DNA of 64,000 bases from positions 7,723,501-7,787,500 of the forward strand of contig CAMRHE010000035.1 in NCBI GenBank assembly GCA_947044405.1, in the 5' to 3' direction. How positions within the stretch are numbered: position 1 is the first letter of the stretch; the number at the start of each line of letters is the position of its first letter. Position numbers and translations under genes: made by a program. Under the pieces are notes generated by a model. It saw only the letters and a program-made list of their open reading frames with translations, was not told where the DNA came from and ran no database searches. This document shows positions 49,194 through 61,560 of this stretch, one piece after another. This DNA comes from Leptodactylus fallax. Lineage: Eukaryota > Chordata > Amphibia > Anura > Leptodactylidae.

Positions 49194-50650
49194 GGGGGCG
49201 TGGCTAGCCGGCAGAGTGTTCAGACGTGTTGCTCGCCGCTCTGCTGCATATTATTCAAAATCCGCTGTAAATTATCGCCATCCACACTTATTTCTTACAT
49301 CCAGTGCCAAGGGGTTATCCCCTTAACCCAAGTCTTTTAATTGAGGTGCTTTTTGAAGAATTTGAAGCTTCCAGCACACCTCTCCACTTTGCGGCCTACT
49401 TTCGCTATCCTCCGGATCAGCCATCTTGGATCCGAATCCCGCGTCCTCCGAGCTGCAGCACATCAGGACCCATCACCTGTCCCTACGTGCTTACCCCAAG
49501 AGCAGTTGCCTTTTGACCCACTTATCGGCTGCCTGGAGTTTTCAAAAAAAAAAACCAGTTACTCTCTCCGCTCCTGTCATGTGCTGGGGCTGCGTGAACA
49601 TTGCGAAGACCGCTTCCCACTGATATTCTCAGTCCCTGTCGGCACTGCGTGGTATATCACCGCAATACTGGAGGTCAGGCTGACATAACTATTTGCCTGC
49701 TGGACAACCCTGCAACCATCGGCAGCTGACTCACTTCCCAGCACTCCATCCTAGCGGTGCCGCTACACTGATATAGGTGAGCACTTTACTCCAGATCCCC
49801 AAAAAGTTACCTGCTCACAGAATACCCGTGAGTGTGCTTTTATTGGCCTATGGCATCCTCACTGCGCGCTCAGAGAACTGCTGTTGAGCGCTGACTTCTT
49901 CGCAATAGCAGACATAAGGCCATCAACTGGACCCCCTTCACTTAGCAGCATCTCATTGACTTACCTCCCCATCCTGCCCTTAACAGGAGGCTCCGTCCCT
50001 GTACAATCAGCTCCTCTATATAGGATCCAGGAGAGACCAACTTCCATCTGCCCTCCTGCTACTCCTCAGGTCAGACAGTCTCCTGCAGCCTGCCTTGGGA
50101 AGGGGCGTGCTAAGCCCCTACTCAAACATCAGGGGGGGCTCCTCACCCTCCACTTGATGCAGTTAGCCTGCCACATATGACTGCTATACATCACAGTTAT
50201 ACTCCACCCAGCCTTTAGGCAACACCTCCTGGCAACGACTACATCCCAGCTCTGCCTATTGACTACGTCCAGCTGCTTCGTGTGCAGTACTCAGCAGTTA
50301 TTCCTTCAGTTACTATTTCTGAAAAGGCTGCCGATAGCCTCCTAGCTGGAGAGGAGGAGTGCTGACACTTTACGCAACCACCAGGAAGACTCCTCACCCC
50401 TCTCTGGCGTTAAACTGCATTAATCAGGACTACCAAACTCTGTGTGCCACCGTATTGCCCGTATTGCCCTAGTTGAGTCTCTAGTTACCCGGCTTCACTC
50501 CTCCCACCTGTACTTACTACACTCCGAGTACTGAGAACTTCCACCAAACACTGGAAGACTCCTCTCAGATTACGTTGCCACTACCCTCTCCATAACACCC
50601 TACCTTTAGGGACGTGGACTGACTGTTGTCTGTGATGGTAGGAAGACCCT
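49194..50650 (+). promoter_or_regulatory. 5' UTR of L1-B
   Basis: GC-richer than its left flank, with short unrelated frames only. By analogy with L1 elements it would hold the internal promoter. Confidence 0.45.
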
Positions 50651-51730
50651 ATGGCTCCATCACACTTAAACTGGGAAGTGTCGCTCCATTTGCACTTTTC
50701 TCAGGTTATCAAGGTCAACATCGGCAGGGACCATGGTGGTGATCATTCCGAATTGCTTAAAACACCTAACCTCCAAGGGAATATGCAGAAATTCTTAAAG
50801 AAGAAGGGATTTACTTCCCCAGCAAATATGTCTAAAATGACGTCTGAAGATTACAGTCAGGGAGATGCCTACGCAGATTCTGATCTAGAGGACTCGCAGG
50901 GAGACCTCAACCCCACTGTTATCACCAAAACTTTTCTTAAGAAGACTCTGGGTCAGGCTGTGGCACCTGTTTTATCAGAACTGGCAGACTTGAGAGCAGA
51001 AGTTCAGACAGTGGGTCGGAGAGTAGAGTCTCTAGAAGGCGCATATGTCGACATGTCCTTGCATTCCCATGCAGTGGCTAGAACCTTAGACTCTCATAAA
51101 AAACATTTGAACCAGGCCTATCTTATGGTAGAGGATCTAGAAAATAGAAACAGAAGAAGGAATGTCCGTGTCCGGGGCTTACCTGAATCATGTGCATCAG
51201 ATTCGCTTCCTAAGGTTTTTAATGAGATCTTCAACTCTCTAGTTGGCGAAGAGCGTGCATCCCTAATCAAAATTGAGCAGGTGCACAGAGCCCTTAGACC
51301 AAAACCCGGTACAGACGAACCTCCGTGTGATGTTATATGCGCCTTGCTCTCCTCTACAGACACCACTGCAATTCTAGCTGCGGCCAGGGACCAAAACAAG
51401 TTCATCTATGGTGAAGCTGAAATCCAGTTCTATCAGGACATAGCCCCCTCTACTCTCTCTAAGCGACGCAAAACCTCTCTTAGATGCGCTAAGGGCATGT
51501 AACTTATCATATGCCTGGCTATAACCCTTTGGCTTGTCTATCTTAAAGAATGGCCGCAGAATTGTGATTATATCTCCTGGCGATCTGGAAGTGGCTTGGA
51601 CTGCCCTAGAGATTCCAACCATGCAGATCCCTTCCTGGATGCCTGTTCCGGAGGATTTGCAACAGCGACCAGAGCTTCCGACCTTGACACTGAGACCTCA
51701 TCATCGCTTAAAATCTCCCAAGAGCTGTAA
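50651..51730 (+). pseudogene. L1-type ORF1, one frameshift
   Basis: The frame opens at 50651, but M60 (50828, MSKMTSEDYSQGDAYADSD) is the likelier start because the preceding residues have no family resemblance. A coiled coil (LSELADLRAEVQTVGRRVESL) and the RRM start (RRRNVRVRGLPES, KIEQVHRALRPK) parallel L1-A ORF1. The frame closes at 51502; the C-terminal domain continues one frame over (GRRIVIISPGDLEVAW) after an indel near 51460-51480. The protein would bind LINE RNA. It is broken by the shift and an in-frame TAA near 51520. Confidence 0.85.
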
Positions 51731-52962
51731 GTTGACGATGCGACAGGGATCGCTCATAGGTGTTCTCCAGCCTTCGCAGATCCAGGTGTCGCAGTTCGTT
51801 ATTTCCTCAATACCGTTATATAGTTTGCTTCATGACATGTGTTTTTAGTCCACTTTGGTGTTTACTGATATTGGGCTTTATTATATACCGAACTGTTTGG
51901 GACCCTCTGTTTTTTGGGGTAGGCACTCCTTCTCCTGGTCCTATGTTTACATGGGGTCGGGATTGAGGACGCTGGATGACTTCTCAGCAACTCGTAGCTC
52001 ACTACTATATCAACTTAAAGTCACAGTATCTTCCCATATTGATTTTATGCATAGTTTTCTTTATTCTCATTCACCTCCACCATCCCTCTCCCCCTCCCTT
52101 CCCGACAACCACATCTCGATACAGTCTCCATATGGCTATAGAGCTAAATTTCACTTTAACTATTTTCCGTGATAGTACACCTAGCAATTTTCCTGCCTAG
52201 ACCTCACTATTCTTAGAATAACTTTAGTACCACATATTCCATAACATTGAGATGGGCAACCCAATCCCTCTCTCCGTTACATACCTCGGTAGTTGACTAG
52301 CCATTTAATAGCTAAAACGACTCTAGGTATGTTTATCTACGGTTTCCTCCCCTCCCCCCATACACACATACTCCCCACTTGCTCTAGAATGCTTTCGTCG
52401 AGAAAGCCAACCTTAATTTACTGTATAGCTGTTTCTGCCAATGGTTCTTTTTGTTATCTCTTTGACACCGCATATGATTACCACTATGTTACCTGTGTGT
52501 TGATAAATGTTACATTTACAGTCAGTTCTTACTCATTAGCTATTGTATTAAGGTTAACTAGTATAATTGTCAACATGTTTGAACTGCCCTGTTTATTATA
52601 CTCATCCGACCTGAGTTAATGTTCTCTTGCTCTTTCATTTATCTCTGGAGCGACAACCCGGTTCTCCCGATCAGGACTTTCTCCTTACTCTTTATCTGTC
52701 ATTAGAGATAGTCAATTCACTAAATCTCAACTGAATACTACTTTGGTGGTCAAACGGGTCTGTCGCACCAAAGACCTATTAGTAGTCTTTATCCCTTCTC
52801 ACTATTTAACTGTACTAACTATTTTAGCTCAGTTAGCTTTCTTCCTTTATCTCGCTTTCTCTGGTCCCCTCCCCCTCCCCCACAGTTCCTCTCTCTATCT
52901 TCCTTATGTTTCTATCTCCTCTCAGTCTGCTCAGTTGTCAACCAGTGTCAGAAATCTTCATC
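51731..52962 (+). other. Inter-ORF region of L1-B
   Basis: The 1.2-kb pyrimidine-rich spacer has no supported protein and is twice as long as the L1-A spacer. Confidence 0.6.
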
Positions 52963-55900
52963 ATGTCCAAATTGGTCATTTCTTCTTATAATGTTAAGGG
53001 ATTTAACTCTCCTAACAAAAGACATCACATACTTCTACAACAGATGAATTCCAGCATAGCCTTTTTGCAAGAAACACATTTTAAAGGAGACAGGATCTCC
53101 AAGTTACCAAGCAAACATTACCCTCAGTGGTTCTGCATCTAAACGAGTGTCCAATGCTTTTTCACAACTCAATTCCCTTTAAATGTATGCAGCAGTATAA
53201 GGATCCAGAGGGTAGGACACTTTTCCTTAAAGGGACGATAGCTTCTAGCAAATATACTTTCGCAAACATCTATGCACCCAACAAGAGTCAGATCCCCTGG
53301 CTATTGAACATTATGGAAACCTTGAAAGTTTTCGCTGAAGGGCAAATTGTATTGGGAGGCGATCTTAACCTGGCCTTGAATCCATTCCTAGACTCTTCCT
53401 CTTCTGTCACTCCCATATCCCAGAAACTACTCAGTAAACGCTCAGGTGCATTACAAGATCTTGGTCTTACGGATGTCTGGCGATCCCAGCATCCAAATAC
53501 TAGAGACTATACTTTCTTTTCAGTCCCTTGCAAATCTTATCATAGGTTAGATTTTATTCTCATCTCTCATGACCTTCTCTACCATTCTGCCAAGTCATTG
53601 ATAGGACCTATCACAGTCTCCAACCACGCACCAATATCAATTAGTACATCATTGCAAGACCTCCCTGCCAAAGAATGGAACTGGCGCCTGAATGTGTCGC
53701 TCCTAGACTCCGAAGAAAATGTAGCTTTCCTAACCAATCATCTAAGGCAGGGTTCACAATACCGTTGATGTCCGTTCTGATAGTGTCCGTTAAAAAAAGA
53801 AAAACAAAAAAAAACCGGGACACCTATCATAACAGACATTAACGGACACTAACTGATGTTAATGTGTCCGTTTTTTTAACTGATCCAATTAATGGATTAG
53901 TTAAAAAAACGGACACATTAGCATCAGTTAGTGTCCGTTTTTTAACACTGTCCGTTTTTTTTTTTTCTGCTTTCTGAGCATGCGCAGAAAAAAAATGGAC
54001 ATAAAATAACGGACAATAACTGATGGCTATTAGTTACTGTCCGTTATAAGTCCGTTACCTATAGATTTCAATGTTAAAAAAATAACGGACACTTGCTGTC
54101 CATCAAGAATCCGTTATTTCAAACGGACAAAAAAGTCCTGCATGTAGGATTTTTTGTCCACGAAAATAAATGGACTTCTGACGGATTGGGTGCAAAGGGA
54201 CACAAACGGACACTAACGGAAAAAATATAAAAACCCATTGAAATGAATGGAAATTTTAACGGATTTCTGATGGTTCAGCTAGTGTCCGATGCTAAAATCT
54301 TGTAACGGACAATAGCAATGGACACTACTGACGGTCACAGACGGTAGTGTGAATGCCCCCTAACAGATTATTTTGAACTTAATTCTACTCCTGACATCTT
54401 TCCTACGATCATATGGGAAGCTCACAAGTCTTACATTAGAGGCGTTCTCATTTCATTGGCTTCCAGAAACAAGAAGAATGCAAAGAAAACTCTCGATAAC
54501 ATACTGTGTCATATAGCTACACTAGAACGCCTTCACAAGTGCTCTCAGATAGCCTCTGCACAAGAAGAGTAGACATCTCTACGTGAGAAAATGAACACTG
54601 CCCTGAATAAGAAGGCAGCTAAATACCATTTTCACTATCAGAAAGGTCTCTATGCCCTTGGAGACAAGGGTGGACGTTTTATGACCAACCTCATCTGCAA
54701 AGTCCAATATAGGACTTTTATTTCCTCTATCAAAAACTCATCTGGCTCTCATCTCACCTCCACTCCAGATATAGAAAAAGAGTTTGTTAGTTTTTACAAG
54801 TGCTTATACAACCTCTGCTCTGACTCAGTAGAACTTATGTTGGAAGAAAAAGCCCGTTTGACTGACGATTTTCTATCAACCCTCTCCCTTCCATTACTGG
54901 CACCTGACTCACTAGAATCTCTAACAGCACCTGTCTCCCTGAAAGAACTGCAATCTGCATTGAGTAGTTTCCCTGTGGGGAAAAATCCTGGCCCAGATGG
55001 CCTACCATTGCTCTACTACAGGAAGTTCCAGTCCACCCTAATTCCTCACCTCTCTCGGGTCTGCAATGCTCTGATGCAAGGCAAACAACTCCCATGACAA
55101 GCCCAAGAAGCACATATTGCTAATGAGGGAAAGGATCCGCTCAACTGTGATAGTTACAGACCAATCTCACTGTTAAATCTAGACATTAAAATATGGGCGA
55201 AAATATTGGCACTACATCTGAAACCACTTATCCCCAACCTGGTACATGAAGAATAATCTGGCTTTGTCACAGGAAGAGAAGGCAAAGATAACACAGCCAA
55301 AGTCTTGCCTCTTATTTACCTTGCAAAACAAACACGTCATCCGCTGATACTATTAGGTGTAGATGCAGAAAAAGCATTTGATAAGGTGGATTGGGACTTC
55401 ATGACAGTTACTTTAGAGAAATTCGGCTTTCCTAACAGCCTCATCACTGCAATTTTCTCTCTCTAAGATTGACCCTCAGCCTGTATTAGAGTCAATGGCA
55501 CTCTCCGACAGTTTTCAAATTTCCAATGGCACGAGACAGGGCTGTCCCCTGTCACTGACACTCTTTACACTAGTACTGGAGACTCTTTTGCAGGCGGTCT
55601 GACAACATCCGGGGACTCAGGTCTTTTCCATAGAAGATCAAACTCTACAGGCTACAGCCTTTGCAGATGAAGTCCTATTCGTCATTACCAATCCTAAAGA
55701 GGGAGTTCCCGCCATAGTTGATCTCTTAACATCATATGGTAAAGTTTCGGGATATAAGGCAAATTTCTCTAAGTCTGAGGTGTTGAATGTCACGATTCCT
55801 CCAGCCTTACAAAAATCCTTGAGCTCCTGTGGAACACTTCATTTCTTTCATACCTCTGAATATCCCTAACAGCTGACCCAGCTGCCTTATACAATAAAAA

Positions 55901-56500
55901 TTTTCTCTCTCTCTCAGATGAAATTTGGATGTCTCTCAATTCATATGATAGTTTACCCCTCTCGTGGTTTGGCAGAAAGAATCTCTTGCAAACTTACTTG
56001 GTGCTGAAAATACTGTACAAGCTCAATATGTTGCCTATTCCTCTACCAACCACCTTCTTCCATATGCTGAGACGTTTATTCACCTCTTTCGTTTGGAGAA
56101 AAAAAGACGACTCATATATTGTGGTCCCAGCTTATATGCAAGAAGCAGATGGGAGGTATTGGCCTACCTGGTGTTTTGAAATATTATAAGGCAGTGCAAT
56201 TGAACTGCTGGACCAGCTTGATAGCACCAACAACAACATTTCTGGTGGTTAAACTAATGCAGGCTCTTTTGAAGGTCCCAATGGAGTCCATACTTTGGCT
56301 ACCCTGACTGCAACCCAAATCTTCTCTCCGTCCACTACTAAAGGGCCCATCTGATGTCTGGAAAGACTTGGGACAGTCCCTAGCTCCTTTACTGCTTGCT
56401 CGTTTGCTCGTTTTGAAGAACTCATTAGCTGGAAATTTCGCACTCATACTAAATATTTCGAGATCTGGTCCCCATGGCTGAAACTGACGACTTGAACTGC
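52963..56500 (+). pseudogene. L1-type ORF2 (endonuclease-RT), interrupted by MITE, many lesions
   Basis: The start at 52963 (MSKLVISSYNVKGFNSPNKR) opens the endonuclease. A shift near 53125 leads to FANIYAPNKSQIPW, GGDLNLAL, RLDFIL and SNHAPI (SDH is SNH here). A MITE splits it at 53746-54360. RT blocks follow in changing frames: GKNPGPDGLP, DSYRPISLLNLD, GVDAEKAFDKVDWDF and FADEVLFV. The second Asp of the FADD box is Glu (codon 55669-55671). The later part (WFGRKNLLQTYLVLKIL, EIWSPWLKL) is shortened: the Cys/His knuckle region seen in L1-A is absent. Stops at 55096, about 55254 and elsewhere confirm it is inactive. Confidence 0.9.
53746..54360. mobile_element. Harbinger-like MITE inside L1-B ORF2, built of ACGGAC/GTCCGT units
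   Basis: The 615-bp element is flanked by TAA (53743-53745 and 54361-54363), the target type of PIF/Harbinger. Tips read GGCAGGGTTCACAATACCGT and (complement) GGGGGCATTCACACTACCGT. The ORF2 reading frame resumes directly after one TAA, fixing the boundaries. GTCCGTT or its complement occurs many times. A near-perfect hairpin has ~47-bp arms at 53840-53886 and 53893-53940. No coding capacity. Confidence 0.88.
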
Positions 56501-56812
56501 TCCTTTTCTCTTTCTTTTCCTTGTCCTGACTAACCAGACTAATCTTCCTCCCCTCCCCATCCGCTACTCTCTACCTCTACTCTCTCACCTTTTTTCTCAC
56601 CCTCTCCTCCTCCTACCCCCCTCCTTTGTTGTATACAGTCAGCTGTTTTTTTGCGTTTGACATGAACTTAGTTGTAGCTTTGATGTTGCTATTTGACGAC
56701 CGTGGCCAACTGAGCCCCTCGCCTTGGCAGCGTTTATTCCATGGACTCTGTTATTATTATTGGGATTCTTTGTCTGTATATCTGTATATATTTTTTTTTT
56801 TGTTTTGTTTTG
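56501..56812 (+). other. 3' UTR of L1-B
   Basis: Pyrimidine-rich tract (CTCTCACC..., TCCTCCTACC) followed by T/G runs at 56790-56817. No AATAAA or A-tail is seen, so the true 3' end may be lost. Confidence 0.5.
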
Positions 56813-56814
56813 TT

Positions 56815-57033
56815 TTGAGATGAACTTTTGTTATTGACCAAAACTTATTTTCCACCATAATTTGCAAATACATTCTTAAAAAAATCAGACAATGTGATTT
56901 TCTGGATTTGTTTTCTCATTTTGTCTCTCATAGTTGAGGTCTACCTATGATGTCAATTACAGGCCTCTCTCATCTTTTTAAGTGGGAGAACTTGCACAAT
57001 TGGTGGCTGACTAAATACTTTTTTTCCCCACTG
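56815..57033 (+). mobile_element. 3' terminal fragment of Tc1 family B
   Basis: It matches 15794-16011 from the transposase stop codon to the TIR tip CCCCACTG, followed by TA (57034-57035). No other part of this copy is present, so its junction with L1-B reflects a deletion or rearrangement. Confidence 0.88.
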
Positions 57034-57035
57034 TA

Positions 57036-58384
57036 GCTGTTTTCAAAACCAGGTTGACTGTTGGATTGCATGCTCCCATGGTTCAGGTAACATGAAACTC
57101 CTGACAGTCTCCCTTACATCCAAAACTTTGAAAATAATACATTGTGACGGAAAACAGTTATATGGCTAGGAAATGTTATATATGTGAATAATTTGTGATT
57201 ACATACATTATTATGGCTAAATATGTTAATATATAATATACTTATATATGGTATAACATATTATTTTTTTATTTTTTCACAATCAGATTTGCCCCTACAT
57301 CAGTCTACTTTATTTATATAACTGATATTTGACATTTTACACTTCCATCCTAGCAAAAACATTTTGTCTAATGACATAATAAAGAAGTCCAATATCAAAT
57401 GTGTCGACTTTGCTTTGTCATCAAAAAAAGAAACTTTGCTGAACTTAATGGTTTCAAAGTGTAACAATGCCAAGTCATGGCCTGAATAATCCCACAATGT
57501 TTATGAGACAAACTCTACGTTGCCCAGTATTCGGTATGCATACACAGACTGTATTCCAATTCCATTTCTGAACTTGTAAAAAATACAAACTAAGAAGATT
57601 TCTTTGCATTCCTAATATGTTTTGTCCTTTTGAATAGCCATCATGGCATTTCATGTTTTTGTTATAAAAGTCACCAGAGGAATCAGATAAAAACTGCCAC
57701 CTGAAGAAATTGGCAGAACAGAAACTAAAGGAATCCCAATGCTACACGTTTTATCTGTTTGCAACGCCAGATGTAAAGATCTACAATACCCACAAAAGTG
57801 GTTTTCAAATGTTTTGAAATTTAATGTTAAAGAACATTTCTCAGCTCTCCCTTGGTTTATTGAGGAAGAAAATCTATGCATATTTTATGTATGCCCTAAA
57901 TAATATACAACGGAAATAACACTGAGAACTACTGCAGCATACAAATATGCCATTGTCTTCTTTAAATGACCTGGAAATTAGTTAAATGTAAAATACAAAA
58001 CCATATAAACAACCATTAAAACACCACCAGGAACAATTTCTGACATTCTAGCAGGTGCACACAATACTAGGTTCAACCCTAACACCCCTATCAACCATTA
58101 TTTTCTGATGCTACTGCAGGTGTTTTAATAGGTCACAAAGGTTTTATAAAGGTCACATTAGGTACAATAGCAGCTGTCAACAAAATGCACTCAAAATGTC
58201 ATTTGATAGTAATAACAATGATATTTCTAGTTGCAGCAAGAAAATGAAGGTTGAGGCAAAGATCTTGCAGAGATCAGGCACTGCAGAAGACAAGACACAA
58301 GACATAAGATACATGGTAAAAACCTACTGTAAACACTCCGGGAGTGCGTTCTGTGCAGATCCATCAGTCAAAAAAAACAAACAC
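57036..58384. other. Unassigned AT-rich DNA
   Basis: No repeat or gene recognised. Short frames at 57300-57497 and 57651-57881 on the minus strand have no motif. Confidence 0.5.
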
Positions 58385-58680
58385 TATAATGTTCCCTAAC
58401 TGGCCCCAGTCACTATAATGTCACCTTAGTGTGCCCACACAGTATAATGTCCCCTAAATGGCCCCACACAATACACTGTCTACTAGGTGTTCCACAAAGT
58501 ATAATGCTGCCTAATTGGTCCCACAAAGTATCATGTCTCTGAAATGGCCCCACACAGTATAATGTTTCTTAAATGGCCTCACTCAGTATACTATCCCCTA
58601 AGTGGTCCTAAACAGTATAATACCCCCTTAGCAGTCCCCAGAAAAATAAAGCTCCCTCAGTGGCCCCCACATTGTTCCAC
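58385..58680 (+). repeat. Degenerate ~33-bp tandem array (CACAGTATAATGTCCCCTAAATGGCCC type)
   Basis: About nine units share CAGTATAATG and TGGCCCCAC. It is related in motif to the arrays at 36226 and 44500 but has a different spacer half-unit. Confidence 0.85.
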
Positions 58681-59288
58681 ATTGTTCTATAATTAGCTAA
58701 AAGAGAACCAGAGGTACATGTATTTTTCTTGTACGGGAGCTCTTTGTTGTCTATCTGTGGCGTTTACAGTTGAGAAGACAGAAGACTAAATATATATAAT
58801 TGTTAATTTCCCCCAAAGAATTCTTGTCTTTTGTGTTTCTCTACAAATTATGACTTTTGATAAGAGTGTTTTACAAATATTAAAAGTGTCAATATTACAG
58901 GAACATTTATTTCTCTTTTGAGGTATATGGGGAGATACTTATTACATTACAATGTTGAAATTTCCCCTATTGACCCACATAGCCTGTGATTAGTACTAAA
59001 GACAAAATGGTTATGTTGAAGTCTATGATTGTTGATCCTTATTGATAAGATCTGTTTTTTCATTATAACTAGTATTAAGTAATAATTAGTATAGCTTTGC
59101 CATTGTAATATAACTATTATTGCTAAATGTATTATAGCACTAATGCTGTACATTTTATTTTATTTATTAGTTTAGTATCTGTGGATTATCAGTGTCTTTC
59201 ATGGAGGTATATGTAATAATTTCAGTGCATTATTTCTTCCATTTTTACTGATGTACAGATTACATTTACAACATTAAAAAGATTCTTA

Positions 59289-59337
<49 letters not shown>

Positions 59338-60257
59338 CCTATCTGTGTATTGTATTATCCATAAAGAGCTAAAATGTAAAGAACAAGTCGATTACTATAT
59401 TTATAAGACAGTAACAAAATAAAAATCTTTACTTTTCTCTTCAGCAACTGTTTCACTTACATTCTATATTGCATGTACAATGAAAAATAAATATTATATG
59501 CATGATCTATGATCACCTTAGTAACCATAGCACACATTTATATATTGCTTTTGGTAAAGGCAGAATGTAAGTGTAAAAGACAGAGCATCATTTCTGCTGA
59601 CAAGGGAATATTGAAATGGATAATATGATAGAACTGCAGATCAGCATTGAGAATGGTGTTAGAATTCCTGCTCTTTTTTCCCCTACATTTGACATATTTT
59701 GTTTTTAAGCAGTGTAGTGCCTCATTTGTATGGTAAAACATTCACAGGGCAATGCTGAACATTTCTCTTTTGTTCCCAATTTTCTACAAAGAATGTTCAC
59801 AGAAATGCAAGTATTACCAAAAGCATGCCTGATACAGTATATTGATCTGACTTCAGTTTAAAATAAGCCTGTGAAATGATTTTTTCATGTATATCACAGT
59901 GACACCTCCAGCCATCTGTTATTGTGTTTATAGAGATAATTTACTGTCTGTGAGCTTCACTCCCTCTAATCATATGAAAGAATGAGAAATAAGACTATGC
60001 AAACAAAAAAGGCTATCAGCCACAGGCAAGTCACACAAGTCAGCAGTCAGTAAGCAGAAGAATCAACAGTCATGAGCTACTGTAGAATAAAAAAAACCCC
60101 AAGGTCTCTGTCAGCCAGGTACAATATGCTACCCTTAGAATATTTATAGGCTTTGGAACAAGGTTATGATACTGTTTTGCTTGTATCTAGAGTTTTATTA
60201 AAATTATTACTTTTTTTTTGTATTGAGATACCTTCATCCACAGAGATTTGATATTAA
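58681..60257. other. AT-rich, apparently low-repeat DNA
   Basis: Contains the microsatellite at 59291-59345; no gene or element otherwise recognised. Confidence 0.5.
59291..59345. repeat. (CTAT)n microsatellite
   Basis: About 13 tetranucleotide units with one CTAC interruption near the end. Confidence 0.97.
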
Positions 60258-60480
60258 CCCCTTAAGAACTAAACCAGTTTTGGCCCACAGAACAACAGGT
60301 ATATTTTTGTGTATGTCTTTTTAAGCTCAAAAGTCAGAGCTTTTAACATTTTTATACATGGCTTCATAAGATCTTGTCTTTTCTTGGATGAGTTCTAGAG
60401 TTTTTGGATCATTTTGGGGTACATAACAGTTTGCACTTCAATTTATACGTATTTTGTCTAAAGACATCATGTATCTAAAA
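60258..60480 (+). repeat. Repeat R1-like, copy E (start only)
   Basis: AACCCCTTAAGAACTAAACCAGTTTTGGCCC, 'cttcataagat' and 'tttggggtacata' match the opening of a dispersed amphibian repeat similar to R1 copy D. Confidence 0.5.
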
Positions 60481-60829
60481 AAGGAATTAAATTACTGTCA
60501 TTTTATTATACAGGTGTATACAGAGAAATCAAATATGTACTGTATGTTGTGTTAATAAAAAAATTTTTTTAAAATGTATATTTTTTGCTTTTTCAAAACT
60601 TTTGTTCATATTTTATTAACTATGATATATTGGGATATTTGTATATTCCAATATCAAAACATTACTTCAAATGCATGTGTATAACCAGTATTATTCTACA
60701 GTAAAAGGGAGCAATTGTGAAAATGAAAACAGGTAAACATGTACATATTTCAACTATATGAAAAGAAGTTCCAGAGATTCAGCAAAAATACAATTTAAAA
60801 AAGGTAAGTTAGCCCATATCAGTACAATG
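60481..60829. other. AT-rich spacer
   Basis: Nothing recognised. Confidence 0.4.
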
Positions 60830-61200
60830 TTGCTTTTAAGGCTGAAGCCCCGCACTGCAGCAAAAAAAAACGTTGCGTTCTACAGTACTTGCAAAGTGAA
60901 TGAGATGCTGGTGACTCCCACCCACACATTGCAAAAAAAAAAAAAATTGTCAGTGGAAAAGCTGCATTTTTGAAATTTGCAGTATGTCAATTTTACCAGT
61001 GGAAACGCTGGCCTTTTTCCATATATGTATAATAAAGGCAGAAAATCTTCAGAGGAAATTATGCAAAAACGCAATGAAAAACGCTGCAGAGATAATGGCA
61101 GTGCATTTCTTCTACATGGGACCTTAGCCTACAGCTTTTTTAGGCTAAGGCCCCACGTTGCAGAAAAGCTGCTTATTACGTTTTTGTTCAGAAAGACAGA
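60830..61200. repeat. Repeat of the AGGCTAAGGCCCCACGTTGCAG type
   Basis: Two related openings (GGCTGAAGCCCCGCACTGCAGC at 60839 and GGCTAAGGCCCCACGTTGCAG at 61143) bracket sequence with CAGTGGAAA(A/C)GCTG units (60951, 60999). No ORF. It ends at the GATA microsatellite. Confidence 0.6.
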
Positions 61201-61207
61201 AGAAGAT

Positions 61208-61208
<1 letters not shown>

Positions 61209-61242
<34 letters not shown>
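61209..61242. repeat. (GATA)n microsatellite
   Basis: About eight tetranucleotide units. Confidence 0.95.
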
Positions 61243-61560
61243 CTTTGTTTGTTCCATTCCTTTGTTTATCCTCATGAATATTTATGAATCAATTGACAAC
61301 TTTGCCTTACATTTACCCTTAGGCTCTAGGCTTGGTCTTGTGTTTAACTGATTAATTCCAATGGGAATTAGGTCAGTGAAAACAGACCCAAACATCCGAT
61401 CCTTGAAAAAATAAGAGCATGATTATGGATCACGGGTGCCACCTGGCCAATGAAGTCGGTCATGTGAATAGGCTCTTATCCAGAGGTTATGTCCCTAGAT
61501 AGTCTGGCGCTGTCAGCACTGAGTGGATAGTGCCAGAGTGTTCAGAGATACACAACAAAC
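61243..61560. other. Repeat-like stretch
   Basis: Text such as AATGAAGTCGGTCATGTGAATAGGCTCTTAT and AATTCCAATGGGAATTAGGTCAGTGAAAACAGACCC resembles short amphibian repeats; not classified. Confidence 0.4.

Larger units (their letters stand above)
49194..56812 (+). mobile_element. Second L1/Tx1-type LINE (L1-B), older, with MITE in ORF2
   Basis: It starts GGGGGCGTGGCTAGCC, parallel to the L1-A start. It contains a ~1.4-kb 5' UTR, ORF1 (50651-51730), a spacer and ORF2 (52963 to about 56500), and ends in a pyrimidine-rich 3' UTR and T/G-rich tail next to a Tc1 end. Sequence is well diverged from L1-A, so it is another family. No target duplication was found. Confidence 0.88.

Noticed and set aside
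49304..50180. ORFs of 65-115 codons before L1-B ORF1
   Set aside because: They sit in the LINE 5' UTR, in different frames, with no coiled-coil or RNA-binding motif.
56815..57033. L1-B inserted into a Tc1-B copy, as L1-A did in Tc1-A
   Set aside because: No Tc1-B sequence lies left of 49194, and no target duplication connects the two flanks.
57651..57881. Minus-strand 76-codon ORF as a host exon
   Set aside because: No splice context, domain or codon pattern; expected by chance in AT-rich DNA.
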